Shown here: positions 45,339-56,433 of the stretch, one piece after another
Layout: every line of letters begins with the position of its first letter
How positions within the stretch are numbered: the stretch's first letter is position 1
Source of the DNA: Plutella xylostella
Taxonomy: Eukaryota > Arthropoda > Insecta > Lepidoptera > Plutellidae
Length of the DNA: 64,000 nt
Reading direction: 5' to 3'
Assembly (NCBI RefSeq): GCF_932276165.1
Contig: NC_064007.1
Span: 2,366,001 to 2,430,000 of the forward strand
Notes under the pieces: generated by a model
Seen by the model: the letters and a program-made list of their open reading frames with translations, nothing else
Told to the model about the DNA's origin: nothing
Database searches by the model: none
Made by a program: the position numbers and the translations under genes

Positions 45339-45659
45339 TCAGTCGCTGTGAATCTCCGCGCGGGCGCCTACACTCCTCACTGTCACTGCCGCTTCAGTGA
45401 TAAACAACTCGGCCAGATTCTCGAGAGTCTTGCAGAGCAGTGCAACTGTTCCATCCATAGTTGGTTCATCCCAACGGAGGTTCTCAGTCCAGGATCCGGT
45501 CTTGTGTTGTGAAGCAAGTTCTACAAGGCGCAGACCTTGTGGAAGCTTGCAGTGCTCGTGGTTCCAGCGTTGGTATTTGCGCAGCCAACACCCACGGTGC
45601 GTGTCAACGGCAATGTTTACTTTTCCATCCAGAGACGGCATGTTAAATACCTTCATCAA
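45339..45659 (-). CDS. Unidentified 106-codon ORF with coding-like composition
   Basis: I do not recognise this protein. The minus-strand frame is open from just after an in-frame TAA to a TGA at 45339. The first codon of the frame is TTG, with ATGs at the second and seventh codons. The translation has an even amino-acid mix, with five Trp and several charged residues, for example VDTHRGCWLRKYQRWNHEHC and GSWTENLRWDEPTMDGT. It is clearly more GC-rich than the flanks, which suggests real or formerly real coding sequence. No signal peptide, membrane segment or retroelement motif is visible. Possible explanations are a nested minus-strand gene, one exon of such a gene, a processed pseudogene, or an unknown mobile-element protein. 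Plus-strand frames over the same DNA look like shadows. Confidence 0.4.
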   Translation of the reverse strand: MMKVFNMPSLDGKVNIAVDTHRGCWLRKYQRWNHEHCKLPQGLRLVELASQHKTGSWTENLRWDEPTMDGTVALLCKTLENLAELFITEAAVTVRSVGARAEIHSD

Positions 45660-46606
45660 TTAGTGCGACGGTAGTAGCTGCCTGTGTGGACCCAGTAACT
45701 CGATATCGTGTTAAAGGATTCCGTCTAGACGGATTTGACAATCTCGGTGCGGTATACGGTGTTTCCCGATGTGGTTTTCTTCATTAAGTTTTGTGGTTGA
45801 TCGAGTTTGATGCCAGTATGGGTGTCGGTTGTGTTTGTCGGGGTTTAATAAGTCACTATTTGACTACTTCAGTGGAGTATTCTGAAGGCTTTGTGATCTC
45901 ATTAATGACGTTCATAACGAGAACTTCCCCGTACCCGGAACACACTCCGAAAATACGAATAAATCATCTTTGATCGCAAGCTTTCTTTCCGCCCGCGTTT
46001 CCTTTTGACTTTCAATGCTCTGGATTTCAAAGTAGCGCCTTTGATAATCCTCAAAAATTTCACCCTAATCTAAATATTCAATTCGATCAGTGAACCGAAT
46101 AAATAAATTGCCAAAACGAGTAAGAACATACCGGTAATCTGAACAATGGGAAAGCCTACACAATCGATAACTTTCAATCCAAAGCAGAACGGATTGATCT
46201 TCAATCTTAATGTTGGTTAAACAGAAGATGCGGTTGCTAATACTGTAAATAACACTGAGCCCGCATAATCCCTTAAGTCGGCCTCGAGTAAACCGAAATC
46301 GATGCTTCCCTTTGCTAGTTCCATAGTGAAGTAAATTAATGTGGTTCTCTGAGGCTGGTTTCGAGGATAATGGGATCACTGTTCCGTTGAACTACATAGC
46401 TAGAATATTTTTTATTTATACACAATCAAGAACAGAAGTTACATAACTTATATAGGTACTAACAAATATGATTCGGTATAATAACACATCGTTATATTTT
46501 TGGTCGAAATATTTTTATTACTTCAAGTAGTAGCCTACACTTGACACTGTTAATAGTAAATAGTTTCTGTATCTTATATTAATTAATGTATTTTGGTTGG
46601 TTCCAG
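45660..46606. other. Intron-like sequence
   Basis: No repeat or gene could be supported apart from the neighbouring features. Confidence 0.4.
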
Positions 46607-46674
46607 GTCGCCACCTGCAGCATAATAGGGAGCCATACGCCGCGGCAGAAAGACGGGTGCGACACGCACTCGTG
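46607..46674 (+). other. Candidate 68-bp cassette exon
   Basis: A pyrimidine-containing GGTTGGTTCCAG acceptor (ending 46606) and a GTG|GTATGT donor (46675) enclose a GC-rich 68-bp segment in AT-rich DNA. Frame 1 is open (22 codons plus two bases). It may be an alternative leader exon between the promoter block at 42465 and the coding exon at 63296. There is no supporting protein similarity. Confidence 0.35.
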
Positions 46675-49622
46675 GTATGTAAACCCTTCTTAATAACATT
46701 TGCAACTTCAGACCCTCCTGTAATCGAATGAGGTTCATGGCTCAATCAATTACTCTCGCTGTTACCGTTACTCCTACCCCGAAACTCATTGCCTACCTTA
46801 TCCTTATCACTCATGTGTAACCTCTAAGTCACCTGACCCTGAGTAGTGATTAAAGATTGAATTGGAGATTAAAGATCTGTATCGACGGTATTATCATCAT
46901 CAGCTTTCAACGGGCTCGTTTTATTAATCAGTGTTTTGTACGCTTGCTAAGGAAACTGGTTTTATTCAATGCGATTTATGTTAATCGGTGTGACTGTTCA
47001 GTCCTTGGGTTACATCATGCATTTGCATCCAATGCAATGATTCTTATCACGTCAATGTTGTATTTTGGCACACGGCACCCTGACACCATTACCTTTTAAC
47101 TTGATTCACATTCTGTGCATATTCCCTGTTTTTATTTCTGCGTTTTGTTCATTGTATGTGTGTTTACAAAGAAGTATAGCATTTTGTAGCAACAATAATA
47201 CTGTCCTATTTGCAGCATGAAGTCTTGCCGCCGCTGAATAGTTTCCTGCGTGTAAACTTTAGTATTTTACCGTGTCATAAAACTGACTGAGTGATAAATT
47301 TTGTACACAGTAACTAACGACGCCTCTGACTCAAGACCTAACTATGTTTTCATTGTCTTGCGTGTTCTGTTACTTTTTATAAACGATGACTTCCATGATG
47401 TCATTCTGATCATCAGTCTATTGGCAGACACCTGGGTGATATAATTTCTTTCTCTATGACGTCTGTAGTTCTACTTGAAAAACCAAGCAAGACTGAATTC
47501 CCTCGCAACTTTTGTGTCGCTTGAATTATTTCGCTTTACAAATTCCATTCGTATCTTGTTTTGCCTTCAGGCGTTTAGTTCCGATGCAGCTGAAGATTTG
47601 TTTCGTTGAATGCATAGCGGATTTGTGGCTTCCGGGGTATAGACCTAAACTAGTTTTTTATACGATTGTTTTTTTTCACTATTCCAGATATAAAACTTGG
47701 GAAAAGCAACCCCGCTCTATCATTCATAGCGCTATCTATTCAGCCATTTGAATTAGCGGTCTATTGTCCTCTGATTCATTGAACTGATTGAATTCAACTA
47801 GCGCCTACCAGTCTGCTGGTAGGTCGGTTACTCGTCTATTTCACCTCCGACCACCCAATTAAGGCTTTTGTTGGGCTGAAATGGAGCTGCAGCTGGTAGC
47901 TCTAGATATATTGGGCGTTCGGGTCATGTCCGAAAACCGTTTTGCGGCGGTTGGAAAGCCTCACCTGCAAATCGGCACAATCTATTTGCTCAGTCGCTTC
48001 TGGAATGGTTTTACAGTGTTCGTTACTTTGTGAAAGTCGTTCAGTTACATGAGCCAACGGGCCGACATGAAATACAATTTTGAACGTTTTTGCCGCATTC
48101 CTTTTGTTTTCAGATTTCGGTTTTTATTTGGTATATTTGATTTTGATAGGTGTTTTAGTTCGATGGTTTTGATTCGCTTTTGCAACGCCGCCTTACACTT
48201 ATCGGTTGATTTAAATACACGTACGAATCTAGAGAGAGATACGTATATTTTCACTCCGCTTCTAATAATGTACAAAAATACCTCGGCAGTTATATTAAAA
48301 AGAAACACTCTTACTCTTTACATTGTTAAAGTTGGAACTAACGAGCTCATGTTTATTGTTTTCAATGGTAATTTGTTTTTATTATTTGTTTATGTTTGCG
48401 CTCAATGTGCACGGACTGGCATATTGTATAGAACTTTGGTTACAATATTAGCGCTTTTAAATGCATTGTCACTAATGAGATATTCTGTCTATCTGTATAT
48501 ATAAAGATAAAGATAAAATACATTGGTTATTATCTAAAAAAAATGTACGAATGTTCACTGTTAGACATACCAATATTCCTGCTATAATCGCCACGCCTAA
48601 TATATTTATTTATTTAATATATTATGTCCTGATACATTAAACATAGTTTACATTGTAAATCTGCCCAGTCCGGGATTACTTAAACAAACCACGCTAACTT
48701 CTCTACCCACTGAACCAACCGGTCGTTGCATAAGCGCAGTATTGTCTAAAGCACATTTCGTGGCTTATTGTTTTTGTCGTTTTTTTTTCGTCCCGTTTCC
48801 CCGCGCGGTAAGCGCTTCGTTTTTCAGCGAGTGTCTGGCCAATGTCGGAACAAAGCATGCCCTGTATATATTTCACATTGACCGGGCTATTCCGAATATT
48901 TCGCCGGCTCGTTACCGCCCGCTATTCTGCAAATATTACGAAAACATTCGATTAATACTGCAAAAACACTCAAAAGGGGGATTCTGGCGTGATTTACTCA
49001 ATTTATCGTGGCTTTAAAACGTCACGGGCAGGAAATAAGAGCGTATTGGCGGCGCTTATGGCCGTTTTGTTTGCCATGTCTTGTTTTTTGCCAGCATCGG
49101 AAGTTTAAAGGTGCGAAGCGATTTTTCCCGGAAATTCCGAGTTATTGCCGGTATAAAATAATGAAATCAGCCATTCTGCACCGTTTTTAATTAACCTGCC
49201 CTACAGCTCGGCATAAAACTTTTCCGTTAATTCACAAAGTGCTATTTCGACAGCTCGAGTTTTAATGGATTTTAAAATGTTAAACTGAAATTATTTAAAA
49301 CATATCGGCGTGCGACTTTGCTTGCTTTCAACAATTCGCTTGCTGCTTCGGCATTCTGAACGGATTAATTTGATTTCTAAACTTTGATTAGTAAATTTAT
49401 CGTTAGCCCTTGATTTATAGGGCTTCCTGTTAATTAAAGAGCATAGATAGATCAGCCGCTAATCCTGGGATAATCTCTGAATTCGATTATAATCCAAATG
49501 AACTTCTAAGTAACGTATGTATAGAAAAAAATTTTTATTGTATAAATGTTGCAGGCTAAAACAACGTATAAACTTGGTTCGTTCGTATCTTAGTGATTAG
49601 TTACCTCTGGGGGAAGCCAGGA
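46675..49622. other. Non-coding sequence, nothing recognised
   Basis: Several long frames (for example 48049-48504 plus) are rich in Phe/Leu/Tyr, as expected of AT-rich random sequence. The CTACCAGTCTGCTGGTAG hairpin at about 47806 is short. Confidence 0.4.
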
Positions 49623-49752
49623 GGGTTACTCTATACTGACTAAAAACGAACGAACGAGAGCTGTCGTGCAATCGGCAGCTTTAATACAACCGGATAGAGT
49701 CGTGGCTCGTGCAGCAGCGAAACTTAGTTTTTTCGTCATATAAAGTGACCCC
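49623..49752 (+). mobile_element. MITE of the GGGTCACTCTATACTGACG family
   Basis: The left end GGGTTACTCTATACTGAC and the right-end complement GGGTCACTTTATATGAC are inverted. Internal CGAACGAACGAGAGCTGTCG and GCAATCGGCAGC match relatives. CCAGGA flanks both sides (49617-49622, 49753-49758), a possible 6-bp TSD. Confidence 0.75.
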
Positions 49753-50022
49753 CCAGGACGCTGCAAACGTACGTGGTCAGAATCGCATAATAAATCCAGG
49801 TTCATTTCGAAATTTCGCCTCTGCGCCACTGGTAATAGGCGCTTTGCAATTCTGTGCTGACAGCTGTTTTAATTTCAGCAGCTTCTGCCCAGTCTGGTGG
49901 GGGGTGCCCGCTCTAATAGTTAACTCACACACACAGAGTATCAAAGAATGCAGAAAAGTGATCAGTCTAGTAAAAGTTATTTTAGAAAGTGTCATCTGAT
50001 GATGAGTCTGACTCTGATATAG
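49753..50022. other. Short non-coding stretch between MITE and TRIM
   Basis: No feature recognised. Confidence 0.4.
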
Positions 50023-50027
50023 CTTTT

Positions 50028-50286
50028 ATAGAGATGCTGGAGGTGTTGGAGCATCCCCATGCAAAGGGAGGATCCTCCGACCAGGCCGGGTGGTGTGGCC
50101 TGGCGGGCAGCTGCCCAACGGTTAGCGTTGGGGATTTCTATATATTGCAGAGTAGGTGAGAAACTTCGAATGCGCGATGTAGGATTTTCATAGTAATTTG
50201 CGTAGTTCCCATACATCTTCGCTGTATTGCGTTCCGAGCGCCATCTGTTGATCTTCGTCTGAACTAGTGGCTAGGAGTCCGCCACA
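50028..50286 (-). repeat. TRIM 3' LTR
   Basis: Direct copy of 50777-51035 at a constant offset of 749 bp, without indels. Confidence 0.9.
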
Positions 50287-50776
50287 TCACTCCCCCACCG
50301 AGACCGGAGGGCGATAGTCTTCAGTGCAGCCGAGAGTCTTGATTGCCAGCCAGTGCCGCGTAGTCCGCAGTGAGTCGGGACTGTGAGTGCGGTGAGGAGT
50401 CCCCAGTGAGTCGGGGTGATGCTGCAGTGGCGATGTCCACGGTGAGTCGGGATGAGCCTGCAGTGGAGCATGGTGGCAGAGTGCTGCGTCGACCAGGAGA
50501 GGATGGCTCCGCTTGCTGACCGGCCGAAGTGCAGTGGTGCTGTGCCAAGTTGCTGGTGTGGGTCGAGGGTGTGACCAGGCCTGCGCGTTCGCTGCATGCT
50601 GGTGGTCATGATGCCCTTTGAGACCGGATGCTGGCTGGTTGGCTCCAGGGGCTGCTTGCTGAGGTTTCTGCTGCGCGGCTGTTGAGGTGAGGAGAGAAAG
50701 TCGATGGAAGATGGCGTGGAGGCTGCTCTGCGGGTCTTCAGAAGGCTGCGCTGATGTTCTTCACAGGGTCACCACT

Positions 50777-51035
50777 ATGGAGATGCTGGAGGTGTTGGAG
50801 CATCCCCATGCAAAGGGAGGATCCTCCGACCAGGCCGGGTGGTGTGGCCTGGCGGGCAGCTGCCCAACGGTTAGCGTTGGGGATTTCTATATATTGCAGA
50901 GTAGGTGAGAAACTTCGAATGCGCGATGTAGGATTTTCATAGTAATTTGCGTAGTTCCCATACATCTTCGCTGTATTGCGTTCCGAGCGCCATCTGTTGA
51001 TCTTCGTCTGAACTAGTGGCTAGGAGTCCGCCACA
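50777..51035 (-). repeat. TRIM 5' LTR
   Basis: On the minus strand it is followed by AG and the TGGTGACCC primer-binding site. Confidence 0.9.
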
Positions 51036-51046
51036 CTTTTATTGCA

Positions 51047-51134
51047 GCTTAGGAAGGCAGTTTTAGACCTTCGGAATATGCACAAAGGTTCCATTAGAGA
51101 GAGCGAGTACCAGGTACTTACACCCCCACATAGA
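51047..51134 (+). mobile_element. tRNA-SINE (GAATA-tailed family), 3' fragment
   Basis: GCTTAGGAAGGCAGTTTTAG through ACTTACACCCCCACATAGAAT matches the 3' third of the 5899 copy. It lies directly beside the TRIM target duplication. Confidence 0.78.
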
Positions 51135-52289
51135 ATAGCCCTTATTGCAGATAACCGCCACCATACCACAGAAAACACTTCAAAAAACAAGTTCGTATGT
51201 GTAAGTGAACCATTGAAGTTTTTCTATGAAGCGGTCTCTACTGTTATTTTACTCTGCGGGCAGTGGATAACGGCGCAGCTCTAGCTCTGGTTAAACTTTG
51301 AGCCTCTCTTTTTATTGTCCAGGTAGCTCTGCCTTTTCAATGGTCTTGTTTCAGTGATTTTAACTAGTTTCTGCGGTTCAGTTTTCATCTGAAGCGCGTA
51401 GCTTCTCGTTCAGAATGTCATGTCTGCGTTATAAGTTGGAACTGAGTCTATCTATCCTTTCTATTACTTGCCGATCGTTTAGTGCGTGAATTTTTCTTTC
51501 GATTTTTGGCAGTAATTCTTTGTATTTTATCTCTTTTACCTACCATAAATATTAGTTAATCCTGCAATTCCTCTTCGTTATTGGCACACAAACAGTAAGA
51601 CCAAAGTTAAATCCTAAATATCGATAACCTTTGAAATACCTTACACCGCCGCCGTCCTCATATAAAACGATGTCATCACGATACACAATAATACGCGCCA
51701 GAGGTGAGCGGGTCAGCTCTCCAATTAGCCAACCCTTGCAAGTGTCAGGTCAATTACTGGATGGGGCTGCGATCATCACGCCAGCCGCTGGTAGCCTATT
51801 CGCTAGGACTACTCTATTGCGATAAGCATTTGATTTTTTGTTTAACCTCACATGCTTCTCCGTATAGTGTGGATTACCATTCAAAAATTATACAAATTTT
51901 ATATGTAGGTATGTTAGTGAATAAACTCACAGACTTCTAGACCATTTAACAAAAAAATACGTATTATGTTGGATTCCCACGAGAAGCCCTTAAAGACAAG
52001 GCATCGCTGACTCGCGTTTTAGCTAGTAACTTATAAGCAGAGTCTGATTTTGCAGACCCTAAAAATACCGATCAAAAATGAACATACCAGAATACCAGAA
52101 TAGTCCTCAACTAGATAGTTATTAAGCAGATATGGAATGAAGTCATCAAGATATAATGGGTTTTAGCAAGTGGGTGTCTGAAGGCGTCCCCTTTGTAATT
52201 GACATTCGTAAAGGTAATTGTCATGTCTTTTAGATATTATAAATAGCTGCTATTATCTCCATATTTATGATAGGTATTGTAATTTTACA
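51135..52289. other. Non-coding sequence, nothing recognised
   Basis: No repeat or gene could be supported. Confidence 0.4.
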
Positions 52290-52298
52290 TGGAACGGC

Positions 52299-53502
52299 GC
52301 GTGTTTTGAAACTATACAAGGCCAGAACGCAGAGGTTGGGACTGCTCGAGTATATTTTCAAATTAAAAAGGTGCCATGATTTACTTGAAAGTATACAAGG
52401 CTATTACGCACTAATCGCGTATATTTTCAAGTAAGTTAGGCCAAAATTATGGCTTGAAAATATACTGCAGCAGTTACCACTGCGTACTAATGGTGTATAT
52501 TTTCAAGGGCCAAGCGGCAATGCGAGCACTTGAAACTATACGTGATTAGTTACCAGGTAGCCATTTTGAATTGTTGCTCTTTCTTTCTTTCATGCGAAAT
52601 AGTAATAAGTCTATTGCTTTCTAAACATTGCATCATCATTCCCCACTTGACATTGTTTTCGTAACGTGTTTTTTGTTTACATCGTACAGTTCAAAAGTAA
52701 ATTGATTGAAATTAAACTGTAGAACTGTTGTAAATAGTAAAAATTATCTCAGTAGAAGGTGTAGTGTAGAACAATTGATAAAAGACAATTACGGTGAAAT
52801 CAAAACTTGATGAAAAATATGTCTGTAATACCTACTACACTCACGAGTAATGAATAAGTCCAAGTCAGTAGCAAAAAGTCAATAGCAAATGACCCAAATT
52901 TTTTTAAACATTTAATTTAGAATTTGATCGAACTTTACGTTTTTAGTTGGTTATAATAATATTTTGATGCGCTGTTAATAATGTACTTTAATATTGCCGA
53001 CAGCGTCATTGAGCTATTCTTTTCCGTTCAGGAGCTATCGGTACTAGAACTTTTTCATTGCTCATGAGTGTAGTAGGTATTACATTTAATTCATATAAAT
53101 AATAAGATATTAGTATTCTTACTTGCAAGTATCATTGCTATAAATATCAATTAATCAATGAAATTAGAACTTGTTCATCTTTTTTTATTAACATTCTATA
53201 AGTATGACAGGCAGAAAAAGTAAATTTTAGTCATGTACATTTACCGAAATAGTTAAGTAAATCAGACTCAGCATGTAGGATAATAATAAATTATATGCGA
53301 CAAGTACGCCAATCAAGCAATGAGCGTAATAGCAATGTATATTTTCAAGAACGATTCAGTAAATCCCAACTTGAAAGTATACGCGATTAGTACGCACAAA
53401 TCGTGTATATTTTCAAGTAAAATATTATTATTTTTCACTTGAAACTATACAGTGCTAGTACGCTATGGGTGCGTTCTGGCCTTGTATAGTTTCAAAACAC
53501 GC
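52299..53502. mobile_element. Mutator-like (MULE) non-autonomous element with subterminal repeat arrays
   Basis: Perfect 33-bp terminal inverted repeats (GCGTGTTTTGAAACTATACA...) close a 1,204-bp element. TGGAACGGC at 52290-52298 and 53503-53511 is an exact 9-bp duplication, the length characteristic of Mutator-type transposases. The outer 250 bp (left) and 170 bp (right) hold twelve copies of TTGAAA(A/C/G)TATAC or its inverse, arranged as facing pairs 20-30 bp apart around TAGTACGCAC-like cores (for example 52383-52432 and 53370-53418). No transposase frame. A CACTCAC-type MITE (52824-53085) is nested inside. Confidence 0.85.
52824..53085. mobile_element. CACTCAC-ended MITE nested in the MULE
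   Basis: TGTAATACCTACTACACTCA at the left is inverted at the right end, and the match extends to AATGAA. Its end sequence is related to the element at 12811-13184. Confidence 0.7.
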
Positions 53503-53754
53503 TGGAACGGCATGGTAATATGAAATTGCGCGTTTAAAACTAATGTCTACTGGAATTACAAAGTTATGACTAGCAAATTGTTAGACCTAACATTATTCAG
53601 CTTCTAACTAAAAGTTCTCTTTCTCTAAACAGACATATTTAGGTACTTGAAATAATGTAATTTCTCGTGATGTTGAACGCTAAATTCCCTCACAACGAAT
53701 GAAACAATACATTCATTAACAGAACTTGAGTTTCTAATTCAGAGGTAGTTCACA

Positions 53755-54380
53755 CAGGGAGACCCCGATATCTGCATGACAAGATAAAATGGCTGGGAAA
53801 TGCACATAATATCTTCACCAGAAGCAAACTATCACGTAGAATGGAGATTCCTAAACATAAAACAGCTAACTTTAAAGGAAGTTTCAAATATGCAGCGTCA
53901 AAAATATGGAATGATTTACCACCACCATTGCATGAATTTATGTCCTATCTATCTTTTAAAATAAAATTGAAAAAAATATTATTAGAAAAACAATTATCTG
54001 CGTCTAAGGAAATTTACAAGCATAAACATAAAAATAAGTCTGCATAATATAAAATATATTACATATAATCATACCAAAGCACACATTCTCACAACACACA
54101 CGCATACATACATACATTCACACTGACACACACCACTCACATATAATGTTCTATTTATTTAGTTAACACAACACCCAGGGACGTGCTGAAAAACAGCGCT
54201 GTCACAAAACATCTGTTTACGGCAGCATATGCTGAGCATGGCACCTTTTGCCGAAAGTCTGTATTTACATATAGGAATAATTATGTTTAGAAATAGGATT
54301 AGTACTAGTGATTCTTTCCGCATGTTTGCAAATGTTTCGGCAATAAATATTATTTTCTTTCTTTCTTTCTTTCTTTCTTT
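53755..54380 (+). mobile_element. LINE 3' end with RT C-terminal tail and (TTTC)n tail
   Basis: The plus frame from about 53778 to 54047 encodes the end of a Jockey/CR1-like RT: KIKWLGNAHNIFTRSKLSRR, then FKYAASKIWNDLPPPLHEF and SFKIKLKKILLEKQ. The 3' UTR follows with AATAAATATT and a (TTTC)n tail at 54353-54380. It is strongly 5'-truncated, lacks all catalytic motifs and is not closely like the LINE at 20072. Confidence 0.8.
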
Positions 54381-56035
54381 CAATTCAACATTCAGCTGTG
54401 GAATTGCCACCACCATTTAAAGTGCATGGGAGTGCTACCCAGGAACGGAATTCAAAAAGGCTAAACACGCGATGTGGCCATATATTACTCAGGTTTGCCG
54501 CGAATTATCGAGGAGGCCATGTTTGTTGTGATTGCAATGCAAGGGAAAGCGGAAGTGTGGTATGAAATATAGCTGGAGTTTTGACCGGAACTAGGTGGAC
54601 CTGATCGAATTTTGTCTGTTCGATTGTTCTTGTAATGGAACTGTCATACAAATCTAGAATAGAGAAACACTAGCACAATTTTTCGAAAAGTAAAGTAAAA
54701 GATGTAAAGTTTGCAGGATTCATAGAGGTATTTATTGGGTTAGCTTGGATACTTTTATAACTGATTGAATTTTTTTACTGTGAATACCTTAAAATTTTAC
54801 TTTTTATTGCTTTACATTTCTGAAAAGTTTCTAATATCCCGGTTTTACAAAAAGAAAGCTGCAAAATCATCCAGCTAAAATGTCGGAAGTCGCCATAAAT
54901 TTCACTTCTTACAGCTAGAAAATGTCCTCATTTATGGCATAAAATTTGAAATTCCTCCTTCGTTCCTTTTAACGTATCCTTTGCTGCCATTTTCCGGACG
55001 TGACGTCATCGGCAAAGGCGTCCGCGAGGCGGAAGTGGCGCCATGATCCGATTTCGATTGGACTGCAATTTCTGTACAACATAATATCTTCCTTTGAAAA
55101 TTTTAAGGAAGCATCCAGGTGGTGGTTTGAATTTCTACTTGAGATTTAATGTCAAGTTTTATATTCAATTTCTAGGTGTCCGCAACCAAAAGTAGCTGGC
55201 TTGCAATTTGTTATTCCGCCTTTGTCGCCATGCCACCGCTTCTTTTATAGCTCGGATATGCTTTGGGTCAGGTGAGACTTTCCAGAATTTATTACTCTTG
55301 AAGCACATTCTATAAAAAACTCACGATAAATATTGAAAGAAAGTTTCTGCGATGACAAACCCTAGATGCCAGGGAATAATGACAATCGAGGAGCTATTTT
55401 GAATTCAAATTCATTTCATTTATTCACACTAATATACAACAATACACAAATCATGCTATCATTTCTTACTCAAAGTGGCGAGAGTTCCCAACCAGTATGT
55501 CGTCCTGGTATTCTTCAAAGCCTGGTCGCTTCATCCATGACAGAACCCGCTTCAGATAAATTCATAGAGGCATGGAATGACCTTTTTATTGATTGGCCTG
55601 TGACATGAATTCAGATCTCAAGAAGCACCGGAGTGAAAATGTTTGCCAAATTTGAATAACATTGCACAAGCTGCCAACTTTGCCGTTTTTATGACTTAAT
55701 ATACTCACTGTGAATTTTGAAAAATGTAGCTGAGTTATGAGTAAAACGTTTGAAGTTCATAGAATTTTGAGGAAAATGAGCAAGTAGCCATTTTGGATAT
55801 AAGCGAATTAAGTGGAACAAATCGTGTTTTTTTGCCAAAACACAATCCTTTATTATCCTAAAACATATTTTTTTCAAGCAAAGGTGTTTACGCATTAATG
55901 ATTTTTCCCAGTCTGACATTAATATAATAAAGGATCTTACAATGATAACATAATCACGGGCTACAAAACACCTTTCGAGCTCAAAAAGATCACGGAACTT
56001 GTATAAATGAAGCCACAAGTCTTATGCTGCGTACA
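54381..56035. other. Non-coding sequence, nothing recognised
   Basis: No supported gene. A TGACGTCATCGG string (about 55001) is CRE-like. Confidence 0.4.
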
Positions 56036-56166
56036 GACCGGCCCAACGAACCCCAACGAACGGGTTTCGTTGACCTTCGTTGCTACAATCTGCCCTGTAT
56101 TATGTATGATAAATATCCATCGTTGGGCGTTCGTTGGCAGTTCGTTGGGCCGGTCTGTACGCAGCT
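56036..56166. mobile_element. MITE with GCTGCGTACAGACCGGCCCA ends, TTA duplication
   Basis: GCTGCGTACAGACCGGCCCA plus ACGAAC is inverted at the right end (to 56165). TTA occurs at 56033-56035 and 56167-56169. The arms also contain GTTCGTTGGG repeats. PIF/Harbinger-like by TSD. Confidence 0.78.
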
Positions 56167-56295
56167 TTAGAGTCCTCGGTGTGAATGTATCCAAGATGGC
56201 GGTCCACCGCGGCTGGTGTTCACATATTCTGAGCACGGACATCCTGCGGCGATGGTGCCACTGATTACGGCGTCATGGGCACGCGGCCACACTAA

Positions 56296-56430
56296 GGGCC
56301 ACTTGCACCAACATATTAAATCTAGATTTAGTGTTAAATCTCGATTTAGTGACAAATTTTATATGGTTTGACGTTTCTTAAATCGAGAATTGACACTAAA
56401 TCTAGATTCAAATGTTTTTGCAGGTGGCCC
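56296..56430. mobile_element. PIF/Harbinger-like MITE with GGGCCACTTGCACCA ends
   Basis: GGGCCACTTGCACCAACAT and the right-end complement GGGCCACCTGCAAAAACAT are inverted. TAA lies at 56293-56295 and 56431-56433. AAATCTAGATTTAGTG is repeated in both arms. Confidence 0.82.
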
Positions 56431-56433
56431 TAA

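Larger units (their letters stand above)
50028..51035 (-). mobile_element. TRIM (terminal-repeat retrotransposon in miniature), tRNA-Trp primed
   Basis: Two 259-bp LTRs (50028-50286, 50777-51035) differ by one base seen by eye (50030 A, 50779 G) and flank only 490 bp. On the minus strand the LTR begins TGTGGCGGACTCCTAGCCAC. Two bases after the 5' LTR comes TGGTGACCC (plus 50766-50774), which matches the complement of the insect tRNA-Trp 3' end, the primer used by CsRn1-type Ty3/Gypsy elements. Just before the 3' LTR the minus strand reads GGTGGGGGAGTGA, a polypurine tract. CTTTT at 50023-50027 and 51036-51040 is the 5-bp TSD. No gag or pol frame is present, so it must use enzymes of an autonomous element. 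Open frames inside the LTRs appear twice only because the LTR is duplicated. Confidence 0.9.

Noticed and set aside
48049..48504. 151-codon plus-strand ORF with hydrophobic stretches
   Set aside because: Hydrophobicity is explained by T-rich codons. An overlapping minus-strand frame of similar size exists and no domain is visible.
50271..50609. 112-codon minus-strand ORF inside the TRIM
   Set aside because: It starts and ends within a repeated GTGAGTCGGG region and has no gag-like motif.
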